A stretch of DNA of 59,592 bases from Bacteroidales bacterium (lineage in GTDB: Bacteria; Bacteroidota; Bacteroidia; Bacteroidales; WCHB1-69): assembly GCA_023229985.1 (NCBI GenBank), contig JALNYF010000005.1:1-59592 (forward strand). Direction: 5' to 3'. The notes beneath the pieces are model-generated. The model worked only from the letters and a program-made list of their open reading frames with translations. It did not search any database and had not been told where the DNA came from. Positions 52,512 through 59,592 of the stretch are shown one piece after another. A program made the position numbers and the translations under genes. Position 1 is the first letter of the stretch; every line of letters begins with the position of its first letter.

Positions 52512-54962
52512 ATGCTTTATCCGACTTCCTTTGAAGAAAAAATAGGATTCGATTCCATTAGAAATTGGCTCCAAGCTCATTGTGTTAGCGATATGGGAAA
52601 ATCTTGCGTCGATAAAATGAAATATGCTACCAATATAGATGAAATTACGACCCTTCTTTCACAAGTCAATGAGTATAAATCGGTTCTGCTGTTTGAAGAC
52701 AACCTTTCCATTCAAGATTTTCATAATCTCTCCGACACATTAACCCGAATTGCCATTGACGGTACTTACATCGAATTAGATGAATTGGCAGATTTACAAT
52801 CTGTGATTCTGTCTGTGATTCAGACCGTTGTTTATTTTAGAATCCTTCATGAAGAAGAGAAATATCCCTATTTATGGGCAATTTGTGAAAATATTTTTTT
52901 AGAAAAAACACTCTCTGCTTCTATCCGCCGTATTATTGATGAGAAGGGGAATTTGCGTGACAATGCCTCCGATGAACTCCGCCGGATTAAAAGTGCGATC
53001 ATCCAGATTTCCAATGAAGCGGACAAAAAGATAAAAAAATTGCTTTCGCAAGCCAAACAAGACGGGATTGCGAAAGAAGATGCCGAAATGACCATCCGCA
53101 ACGGGCGGTTGTGTATTCCTGTACAAGCACAGTTCAAGCGCCGTTTGCAGGGTTTTATCCACGATGAATCTGCCAGCGGACAAACTGTTTTTATTGAACC
53201 TACGGACGTTTTTGCCGCCAATAATGAGTTGAAGGATTTATTGAATGCAGAAAAACGGGAGATTATCAGAATTCTGACTACCATCACGGACGAAATACGT
53301 ATCTCCATTCCCAATTTGCGCATCTATCACGACTTTATGGGAACCATTGATTTCATTCGCTCCAAAGCCCTTTTAGCGATAGAAATTAACGCTGTTTTCC
53401 CACATCTATTTGAAAATCAGATTATTAATTGGTCGAATGCCACACATCCTTTGCTCTTTTTGAAGTTTAAAAAATTAGGAAAAAGGGTGGAACCTCTTTC
53501 TATTGAATTAACTCCCGAACATCGTATTCTTATTATCTCAGGTCCGAATGCCGGGGGTAAATCCGTGTGTCTCAAAACTATAGGATTACTCCAATATATG
53601 ATGCAGTGCGGGTTGTTGGTTTCTATGGATGAAACATCGGATATGAGTCTCTTTACCGACTTTTTTATTGATATGGGTGATGAGCAATCTATTGAAAATG
53701 ACCTTAGTACGTATAGTTCACATCTTCGCAATTTGAAAATTATGATTGAGAATTTGAACGAGCGTTCTTTGTTTCTCATTGATGAATTTGGGTCCGGCAC
53801 GGAGCCCCACTTGGGCGGTGCGATGGCAGAAGCCATTCTCGAAAATATTTACCATAAAAATCCTTTCGGAATCATTACTACTCATTATGGCAATTTAAAA
53901 ATGTTTCCCGATAGATTCCCGAAAGCCGTTAATGGCGCCATGCTTTTTGATACCAACCGGCTTAAACCATTGTTTATGCTCAAAATTGGAAATCCGGGCA
54001 GCTCTTTTACATACGAAATTGCTCGCCAAATCGGATTCCCGGAAGAGATTATCCAAAATGCCATTCAAAAATCTGGAACTGCGCAAATTGACTACGAACG
54101 CAAATTGGAAGAAATTGAAATCGCTAAAATTGAGATAGAACAGAAATTGAAATTGGTACGCTCTGCCGATGAACACTTGGCAGAAATGATTCAAGATTAT
54201 GGAGAAAAATTCGGGGAACTCGAAAAACAGCGGAAGGATATATTGCAAAATGCCAAAAATCAAGCAAATAGTATTATCGACAGTGCCAATAAAGTGATAG
54301 AAAAAACGATTCGCGAAATAAAAGAAGCCAAAGCCGAAACAGAAAAAACCAAGCAAATCCGACAAGAAATTGCCAAAGTGAAGGTGGATTTAAAGAAAGA
54401 AATAGAGTGGGCGGAAGATAAAGAATCCTTAAAACCGGTGATCCCCGTGAGACATCTGCCCACGCGTAAAAAAGAGATGACCAACGAAGATACAACTTTA
54501 CACGTTGGTGATTCCGTATTTTTAGCTGATATCCAGACTGTTGGAGAAATTACTGCGTTGAACGGACAAGACGTAACGGTCTCTTTTAATGCTGTTTCTT
54601 TTAAAACAAAAATCAGTAAAGTGATGAAAATCAGCAAGAAGGAGGCGAAAAGTGTGCAAAAACATGGCATTGGCATGAATGGTGGGACCTTGTCGGAGGT
54701 AATGAATAAGAAAGTAGCAGCCTTCCATACTACCTTGGATCTGCGGGGACACCGCGCCGATGAAGCCGTTTTGGAAGTCGAAAGCTATCTCGACGAAGCT
54801 CTTCTTATTAGTATTCATCAAGTTAGATTGCTGCACGGCAAAGGAAACGGCATCTTGAGAAATGTCATCAGACAGTACTTGTCCAAGAGAAAAGAGGTGG
54901 TCGCTTTCCGTGATGAACAACTGGAATTGGGTGGCTACGGGATTACGGTCGTAGATTTATAA
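52512..54962 (+). CDS. mutS2: Endonuclease MutS2
   Basis: An 816-residue MutS2. The core ATPase has SGPNAGGKSVCLKT (Walker A) and LFLIDEFGSGTEPHLGGA (Walker B), with THYGNLK as the switch. A long coiled coil (about 520-660) with Lys/Glu-rich heptads leads to the C-terminal Smr nuclease domain: LDLRGHRADEAVLEVESYLD and VRLLHGKGNGILR. MutS2 binds branched or stalled-ribosome structures, suppresses recombination, and in Bacillus splits collided ribosomes; which applies here is unknown. It follows the other MutS-like gene. Confidence 0.95.
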   Translation: MLYPTSFEEKIGFDSIRNWLQAHCVSDMGKSCVDKMKYATNIDEITTLLSQVNEYKSVLLFEDNLSIQDFHNLSDTLTRIAIDGTYIELDELADLQSVILSVIQTVVYFRILHEEEKYPYLWAICENIFLEKTLSASIRRIIDEKGNLRDNASDELRRIKSAIIQISNEADKKIKKLLSQAKQDGIAKEDAEMTIRNGRLCIPVQAQFKRRLQGFIHDESASGQTVFIEPTDVFAANNELKDLLNAEKREIIRILTTITDEIRISIPNLRIYHDFMGTIDFIRSKALLAIEINAVFPHLFENQIINWSNATHPLLFLKFKKLGKRVEPLSIELTPEHRILIISGPNAGGKSVCLKTIGLLQYMMQCGLLVSMDETSDMSLFTDFFIDMGDEQSIENDLSTYSSHLRNLKIMIENLNERSLFLIDEFGSGTEPHLGGAMAEAILENIYHKNPFGIITTHYGNLKMFPDRFPKAVNGAMLFDTNRLKPLFMLKIGNPGSSFTYEIARQIGFPEEIIQNAIQKSGTAQIDYERKLEEIEIAKIEIEQKLKLVRSADEHLAEMIQDYGEKFGELEKQRKDILQNAKNQANSIIDSANKVIEKTIREIKEAKAETEKTKQIRQEIAKVKVDLKKEIEWAEDKESLKPVIPVRHLPTRKKEMTNEDTTLHVGDSVFLADIQTVGEITALNGQDVTVSFNAVSFKTKISKVMKISKKEAKSVQKHGIGMNGGTLSEVMNKKVAAFHTTLDLRGHRADEAVLEVESYLDEALLISIHQVRLLHGKGNGILRNVIRQYLSKRKEVVAFRDEQLELGGYGITVVDL

Positions 54963-54995
54963 GCTCGGATTTACATATTCTATCCATTTTATTTG

Positions 54996-55003
54996 TATCT
55001 TTG
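54996..55003 (+). promoter_or_regulatory. Promoter -7 box for the ornithine carbamoyltransferase group
   Basis: TATCTTTG followed by CGG, 63 bases before the ATG at 55067. Confidence 0.6.
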
Positions 55004-55066
55004 CGGTTTGTTATTCATAAGAAACAAAGAATGAAAAACTAATATAAATCATTTAAAATCAGTATT

Positions 55067-56068
55067 ATGGCATTTAATTTAAGAAACAGAAATTTTTTAA
55101 AATTATTAGATTTCACTCCGGAAGAAATCAAATTCTTATTAACCTTGGCAACGGATTTGAAAAAAGCCAAATATACCGGCACGGAACAGCCAACGTTAAA
55201 AGGCAAGAATATTGTTTTGTTGTTTGAAAAAGATTCAACCCGTACCCGTTGTTCTTTTGAAGTGGCAGCTTTAGACCAAGGCGCACACGTAACTTATTTA
55301 GGACCATCGGGTTCGCAAATGGGAAAGAAAGAATCTATGAAAGATACCGCTCGCGTGTTGGGCAGATTGTACGATGGGATCGAATACCGCGGCTATTCTC
55401 AAGATATCGTGGAAGCCTTAGGAAAATACGCCGGCGTGCCCGTTTGGAATGGATTAACAACCGAGTTTCACCCGACACAAATCCTGGCTGACTTCTTAAC
55501 AATGATGGAACATTGCGACAAACCGTTGAATCAAATCTCTTTCTGCTACTTAGGCGATGCCCGCAATAACATGGGCAATTCCTTGATGGTAGGTGCTGCC
55601 AAAATGGGTATGGATTTCAGAGCCGCCGCCCCGAAAGAATGTCAACCGGAGGCAAAATTAGTGGCAGAATGCCAAAAAATAGCCAAAGAAACTGGAGCAA
55701 AAATCACTATTACCGACGACGTGGATAAAGCCGTTAAAGGTGTAGATTTCTTATATACAGATGTTTGGGTTTCAATGGGAGAACCGGCTGAGGTTTGGGA
55801 AGATAGAATTAAACTCCTCCGTCCTTATCAGGTTAACAAGGAAGTGGTGAAGAAAACCGGCAATAAAAATGTCAAATTCTTGCATTGTCTGCCCTCATTC
55901 CACAACAGAGAAACCGTTGTCGGCGAAGATATTTACCAAAAATATGGTCTTGAAGCATTGGAAGTTACTGACGATGTTTTCGAATCTCCTATGTCAATCG
56001 TATTCGACGAAGCCGAAAACCGACTCCATACCATCAAAGCTGTTATGGTTGCTACTTTAGGTAAATAA
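55067..56068 (+). CDS. argF: Ornithine carbamoyltransferase
   Basis: This enzyme joins carbamoyl phosphate and ornithine to citrulline, or runs in reverse in the arginine deiminase pathway. The 333-residue protein has the carbamoyl-phosphate motif STRTRCSFEVAA, HPTQ (TEFHPTQILADF), the ornithine-loop DARNNMGNS, and HCLP. The long N-terminus MAFNLRNRNFLKLLDF and the GSQMGKKESMKDTARVLGRMYDG-like block (GRLYDGIEYRG) are closest to the catabolic ArcB type. The anabolic versus catabolic role cannot be settled; no arginine deiminase or carbamate kinase gene is next to it. It heads a group with DUF2147 and tyrS. Confidence 0.93.
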   Translation: MAFNLRNRNFLKLLDFTPEEIKFLLTLATDLKKAKYTGTEQPTLKGKNIVLLFEKDSTRTRCSFEVAALDQGAHVTYLGPSGSQMGKKESMKDTARVLGRLYDGIEYRGYSQDIVEALGKYAGVPVWNGLTTEFHPTQILADFLTMMEHCDKPLNQISFCYLGDARNNMGNSLMVGAAKMGMDFRAAAPKECQPEAKLVAECQKIAKETGAKITITDDVDKAVKGVDFLYTDVWVSMGEPAEVWEDRIKLLRPYQVNKEVVKKTGNKNVKFLHCLPSFHNRETVVGEDIYQKYGLEALEVTDDVFESPMSIVFDEAENRLHTIKAVMVATLGK

Positions 56069-56078
56069 TTGATATACA

Positions 56079-56498
56079 ATGAAAAAGATAATTTTTCTCC
56101 TTATCACGGTCTGCTTGGGCACTTCAATCGCAAGTGCCCAAAGCAAGGCTGACGCGGTTTGTGGTTTCTATTATGCGAAAGATCCGTTTTCCAAAGAAGG
56201 CAGTCAGGTGAAAATTTACCGAAACAGTCAGGGAATGTATGAGGGAATTATTGTTTGGGTGGAAAACCGTGAAAAAATAAAATATATCAATTACAAATTT
56301 CTCCGCGACTTCGTGTATGATAGTGACGATAACGAATGGGAGGACGGGAAAATTTATCACCCGGGGAACGGGAAAACCTATAAAAGTTACCTCAAATTGG
56401 AAGGTAACAAATTGAAAGTCAGAGGTTACATCGGCTTCTCCCTTATAGGAATGTCAATGTATTGGACGAAAGAAACGAAACAAAGAGTACAAAAATGA
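56079..56498 (+). CDS. DUF2147 domain-containing secreted protein
   Basis: A 139-residue exported protein. It has a signal peptide (MKKIIFLLITVCLGTSIASA) and a small beta-rich DUF2147 domain. In the latter, GSQVKIYRNSQGMYEGIIVW and YHPGNGKTYKSYLKLEGNKL match the family, which ends in GYIGFSLIGMSMYWTK. DUF2147 proteins are periplasmic, with no known enzyme activity. It overlaps the tyrS start by 4 bp (ATGA), which implies coupled translation. Confidence 0.85.
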   Translation: MKKIIFLLITVCLGTSIASAQSKADAVCGFYYAKDPFSKEGSQVKIYRNSQGMYEGIIVWVENREKIKYINYKFLRDFVYDSDDNEWEDGKIYHPGNGKTYKSYLKLEGNKLKVRGYIGFSLIGMSMYWTKETKQRVQK

Positions 56499-57781
56499 AC
56501 TTTATAGAAGAATTAAGATGGCGGGGAATGATTCATGATATGATGCCCGGCACGGAAGATCAATTGCAGAAAGAGATGACGACCGCTTACGTCGGCATTG
56601 ACCCGACCGCCGATTCACTGCATATCGGGCACTTGGTCAGTGTGATGATTTTGCGTCATTTCCAACGCTGCGGACATCGCCCTATTTTGCTGCTGGGCGG
56701 CGCAACCGGCATGATTGGGGACCCTTCAGGCAAATCCCAAGAACGTAACTTATTAGACGAAGCTACGTTGCGTCATAATGTTGGCTGCATTCAAAAACAA
56801 TTAGAGAAATTTCTCTCCTTTGACAATAAAGAAGCCAATTCTGCCATTTTAGTTAATAATTACGATTGGATGAGAAACTTTTCATTTCTCGATTTTATTC
56901 GCGATGTGGGGAAACATCTGACTGTCAATTATATGATGGCAAAAGATTCTGTTAAAAAAAGAATCAATGGCGATGGCGACGGCATGTCGTTTACCGAGTT
57001 TTCTTATCAGTTGGTGCAAGGTTATGATTTTTTCTATTTGAATCAAAACTACGATTGTAAGTTGCAAATGGGCGGTTCCGACCAATGGGGAAATATTACT
57101 ACCGGCACGGAATTGATTAGACGCAAAGCCGGCGGCGAAGCCTACGCGCTTACCTGCCCGCTCATTACCAAAGCCGACGGCGGCAAGTTCGGGAAAACCG
57201 AAAAGGGAAATATCTGGTTAGATCCCGAAAAAACATCGCCCTACGCTTTCTATCAGTTTTGGCTCAATTGCAGCGACGAAGATAGCAAACGCTATATCCG
57301 CATTTTTACCCTTTTCTCGAAAGAGGAAATTGAAGCAATGGAAAAGGAACACGATGCTGCACCTCACCTCAGAATTTTGCAAAAAGCGTTGGCAAAAGAA
57401 CTTACAACATGTGTCCATTCTCAAGAAGATTATGAAGCTGTGGTGAGTGCCTCCGAAATTCTTTTTGGGAAAGGTACTGCCGAGAGTTTTTCGTCTTTGT
57501 CGGAAAGTATGTTTTTGGCAATTTTCGAAGGAGTTCCCCAAACGGAAATTTCTGCCGAAATGATCAAAAATGGCGTTCCCATCGTCGATTTTGTGACTGA
57601 TTACACCGCAATCTTTCCCTCCAAAGGCGAAGCCCGCCGGATGTTGAAGGATAACGGAATCTCTATCAATAAGTCAAAAATTAATGACACTTTTATGGTT
57701 GATGACCACTCCTTGATTAACGGAAAATATATTTTAGTCCAAAAAGGGAAGAAGAATTATTACATAGTAAAAACGGTATAA
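56495..57781 (+). CDS. tyrS: Tyrosine--tRNA ligase
   Basis: The class I synthetase for tyrosine, 428 residues. The HIGH motif is HIGHLVS (TADSLHIGHLV), the KMSKS-equivalent is KFGKT in DGGKFGKTEKGNIW, and a C-terminal S4 domain has KGEARRMLKDNGISINKSK. The start MNFIEELRWRGMIHD fits the family; the longer frame from 56462 merely reads into the DUF2147 gene. It precedes the glycosyltransferase by 4 bp. Confidence 0.96.
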   Translation: MNFIEELRWRGMIHDMMPGTEDQLQKEMTTAYVGIDPTADSLHIGHLVSVMILRHFQRCGHRPILLLGGATGMIGDPSGKSQERNLLDEATLRHNVGCIQKQLEKFLSFDNKEANSAILVNNYDWMRNFSFLDFIRDVGKHLTVNYMMAKDSVKKRINGDGDGMSFTEFSYQLVQGYDFFYLNQNYDCKLQMGGSDQWGNITTGTELIRRKAGGEAYALTCPLITKADGGKFGKTEKGNIWLDPEKTSPYAFYQFWLNCSDEDSKRYIRIFTLFSKEEIEAMEKEHDAAPHLRILQKALAKELTTCVHSQEDYEAVVSASEILFGKGTAESFSSLSESMFLAIFEGVPQTEISAEMIKNGVPIVDFVTDYTAIFPSKGEARRMLKDNGISINKSKINDTFMVDDHSLINGKYILVQKGKKNYYIVKTV

Positions 57782-57785
57782 TCCA

Positions 57786-58787
57786 ATGATTAACAACGAA
57801 GAACTGCATTTGTCCGTTATCGTTCCGGTTTATAACCGCCCTGATGAAATCAAAGAACTGTTGGAAAGTTTGTCCAAACAAACCCATTCCGATTTTGAAG
57901 TTTTGATTATTGAAGACGGTTCTACGTTGCGTTGTGAAGAGGTGTGCCAACAATTTAGCGAACAACTTGATATTCATTATTATTTTAAGCCAAATTCGGG
58001 CAGAAGCCAAACCCGCAACTATGGCATGGAACGCGCTTCGGGAAACTACTTTATCATTTTTGATTCCGACTGCATTATGCCACCTTCTTATATTGAGTTG
58101 GTAAAGAAGCATTTAACTAACCATTTCGTCGACTGTTTTGGTGGTCCCGACGGTGCCGACAGTTCTTTCTCCGATATGCAAAAAGCCATCAATTATTCCA
58201 TGACTTCTATTATGACCACCGGCGGAATCAGGGGGGCAACCCATAACGTGAATAAATTCTCGCCCCGCTCTTTCAATATGGGCATGTCCAAAGAGGTTTT
58301 TCAAAAAGTTGGCGGCTATAAAGATATGATTGGGGAAGATATTGACCTGAGTATTCGGATCAAGGAAGCCGGATTTAAGACCCAACTTTTTCCTGAAGCA
58401 CATGTTTTCCACAAAAGACGTGTCAATCTGAAAAAGTTCTTTAAACAGGTCAATACTTTTGGCAAAGCACGCCTGCTGCTCAAAAAACTGCATCCATCAT
58501 CACTTAAGTTGGTTCATTTATTGCCCATGAGCTTCGTATTGGGAAATTGTCTTTTATTACTGCTGGCGGCAATTTTTTGTAGTTTGTGGTTTTTACTTCC
58601 GATAGGCATCTTTATTTTGGCAATTTTTATAGAATCTTTGATTAAGAACAAGAAGATTTCGATTGCTTTTTTGTCAATTGTCACAAGTTATACGCAATTA
58701 TTCGGATATGGGTTGGGTTTTATTTCGGAATTAATCACTCGAAAAGCCTCCCGCGCAAATCAGGAAGAATTATATAAGTCCCACTAA
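57786..58787 (+). CDS. Family 2 glycosyltransferase
   Basis: A 333-residue GT-A type inverting transferase. The N-terminal domain opens with SVIVPVYNRPDEIKELLES and VLIIEDGS; the metal-binding DxD is FDSDCIM. A catalytic-base region has GEDIDLSIRIKEAGF. C-terminal helices (LVHLLPMSFVLGNCLLLLLAA and others) anchor it in the membrane. It probably adds sugars to surface polysaccharide, with the UXS-like gene 11 bp downstream supplying UDP-xylose. The acceptor is unknown. Confidence 0.9.
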   Translation: MINNEELHLSVIVPVYNRPDEIKELLESLSKQTHSDFEVLIIEDGSTLRCEEVCQQFSEQLDIHYYFKPNSGRSQTRNYGMERASGNYFIIFDSDCIMPPSYIELVKKHLTNHFVDCFGGPDGADSSFSDMQKAINYSMTSIMTTGGIRGATHNVNKFSPRSFNMGMSKEVFQKVGGYKDMIGEDIDLSIRIKEAGFKTQLFPEAHVFHKRRVNLKKFFKQVNTFGKARLLLKKLHPSSLKLVHLLPMSFVLGNCLLLLLAAIFCSLWFLLPIGIFILAIFIESLIKNKKISIAFLSIVTSYTQLFGYGLGFISELITRKASRANQEELYKSH

Positions 58788-58798
58788 GATAATAAATT

Positions 58799-59592
58799 AT
58801 GAAGAAAATATTAGTTACAGGCGGAGCCGGTTTTTTAGGTTCTCATTTATGTGAAAGATTGCTTAATGAGGGAAATGAAGTAATTTGTTTAGATAATTAT
58901 TTTACGGGCAACAAACATAATATCATCCATTTGATGGATCATCCCTATTTTGAGTTGGTTCGTCACGATATTACCTCTCCATTTTATATTGAAGTGGATG
59001 AGATATTTAACTTGGCTTGTCCGGCATCGCCCATTCATTACCAATACAATCCGATAAAAACCGTTAAAACTTCCGTAATGGGAGCCATTAATATGTTGGG
59101 ATTGGCAAAACGGATCAAGGCAAAAATTTTGCAGGCCTCTACGAGTGAGGTTTATGGCGACCCGTTCATGCACCCGCAAAGGGAAGAGTATTGGGGGAAT
59201 GTAAATCCTATCGGTATTCGTTCGTGCTACGACGAAGGGAAACGTTGCGCGGAAACCCTCTTTTTTGATTATCACCGGCAAAACAATGTGGATATCAAAG
59301 TAATTCGTATTTTCAATACATACGGTCCGCGCATGCACCCCAACGATGGACGTGTAGTGTCCAATTTTATTGTACAAGCTCTTAAAAATCAAGATATTAC
59401 AATTTATGGCGATGGAAAACAAACTCGCAGTTTTTGTTATTGCAGCGATTTGATTGACGGCATGATTAAAATGATGGCAACCGACAGTAATGTGATTGGT
59501 CCTATTAACATTGGGAATCCCAACGAATTTACTATTAAACAATTAGCAGAATTAGTCATCGAAATGACCGGTGCAAAATCCAAAATTATCTA
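58799..59592 (+). CDS. uxs: UDP-glucuronate decarboxylase (UDP-xylose synthase), C-terminus cut
   Basis: An extended short-chain dehydrogenase. The NAD motif is TGGAGFLGSHL at the start, the catalytic Tyr-x-x-x-Lys is YDEGK in IRSCYDEGKRCAETL, and the specific block NLACPASPIHYQYNPIKT marks the UDP-glucuronate decarboxylase (UXS) group. It turns UDP-glucuronate into UDP-xylose. 264 codons are visible; some 45-50 more should lie beyond the edge. It follows the glycosyltransferase by 11 bp and presumably feeds surface polysaccharide synthesis. Confidence 0.93.
   Translation, partial: MKKILVTGGAGFLGSHLCERLLNEGNEVICLDNYFTGNKHNIIHLMDHPYFELVRHDITSPFYIEVDEIFNLACPASPIHYQYNPIKTVKTSVMGAINMLGLAKRIKAKILQASTSEVYGDPFMHPQREEYWGNVNPIGIRSCYDEGKRCAETLFFDYHRQNNVDIKVIRIFNTYGPRMHPNDGRVVSNFIVQALKNQDITIYGDGKQTRSFCYCSDLIDGMIKMMATDSNVIGPINIGNPNEFTIKQLAELVIEMTGAKSKII

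Overview
The window looks like a chromosomal segment of an anaerobic, probably amino-acid-fermenting member of the Bacteroidales (phylum Bacteroidota). The evidence is: fifteen promoter-like TAnnTTTG boxes, the -7 element used by the Bacteroidota housekeeping sigma factor; gldF and gldG gliding-type genes; three secreted proteases with C-terminal type IX secretion (Por) sorting domains; and propionate-pathway genes (mutA, mmdA, a biotin carrier and OadG). It is moderately AT-rich, with short intergenic gaps and many co-directional, touching genes. I see no rRNA, tRNA, CRISPR array, insertion sequence or phage gene.

Layout. 1-752 (minus): the start of an operon with a DRTGG-domain protein and a PHP-domain phosphoesterase cut by the window edge. 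1301-4237 (plus): glutamate dehydrogenase with a clear terminator, then a secreted C10 cysteine protease. 4713-8752 (plus): an operon of a GatE-like protein, heptose-7-phosphate kinase, O6-alkylguanine-DNA alkyltransferase and a hotdog thioesterase. 8805-14664 (minus): an arsenic operon, arsR-arsM-acr3-arsF-arsG-thioredoxin-arsD-arsA, with three operator-like palindromes. 14975-23339 (minus): the mmdA-oadG-biotin carrier genes followed by lolD, pepD, tlyA, an M6 protease and an acetyltransferase. 23498-31922: an M50-like membrane protein, a minus-strand group topA-DPP IV-pepT-dprA, and a small acetyltransferase. 31939-39514 (minus): mutA, a secreted HEFGH metallopeptidase, gldF, gldG and a DUF4340 protein. 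39636-46583 (plus): murB, then (past a terminator and a small minus-strand lipoprotein) a C10 protease with CUB-like domains, an S41 protease, rlmH and a MurL-like PP-loop protein. 46623-54962 (plus): a K+ uptake pair, yidC, a MutS-like ATPase and mutS2. 55067-59592 (plus): ornithine carbamoyltransferase, a DUF2147 protein, tyrS, a glycosyltransferase and a UDP-glucuronate decarboxylase cut by the window edge.

How the genes fit together. Peptidases (C10, M6, DPP IV, PepT, PepD, S41 and the HEFGH enzyme) can release amino acids. Glutamate dehydrogenase, ornithine carbamoyltransferase and the methylmalonyl-CoA enzymes can ferment them. The arsenic operon combines methylation (ArsM), efflux (Acr3 with an ArsA ATPase and an ArsD chaperone) and what reads as a thiol-redox relay across the membrane: a CPNC mini-thioredoxin, a CcdA/DsbD-like ArsG and a CKTC lipoprotein ArsF. 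No arsC arsenate reductase is present in the operon.

Several gene starts were set downstream of the longest reading frame, because a TAnnTTTG box lies inside or just before the longer version, or because the family's conserved N-terminus begins there.
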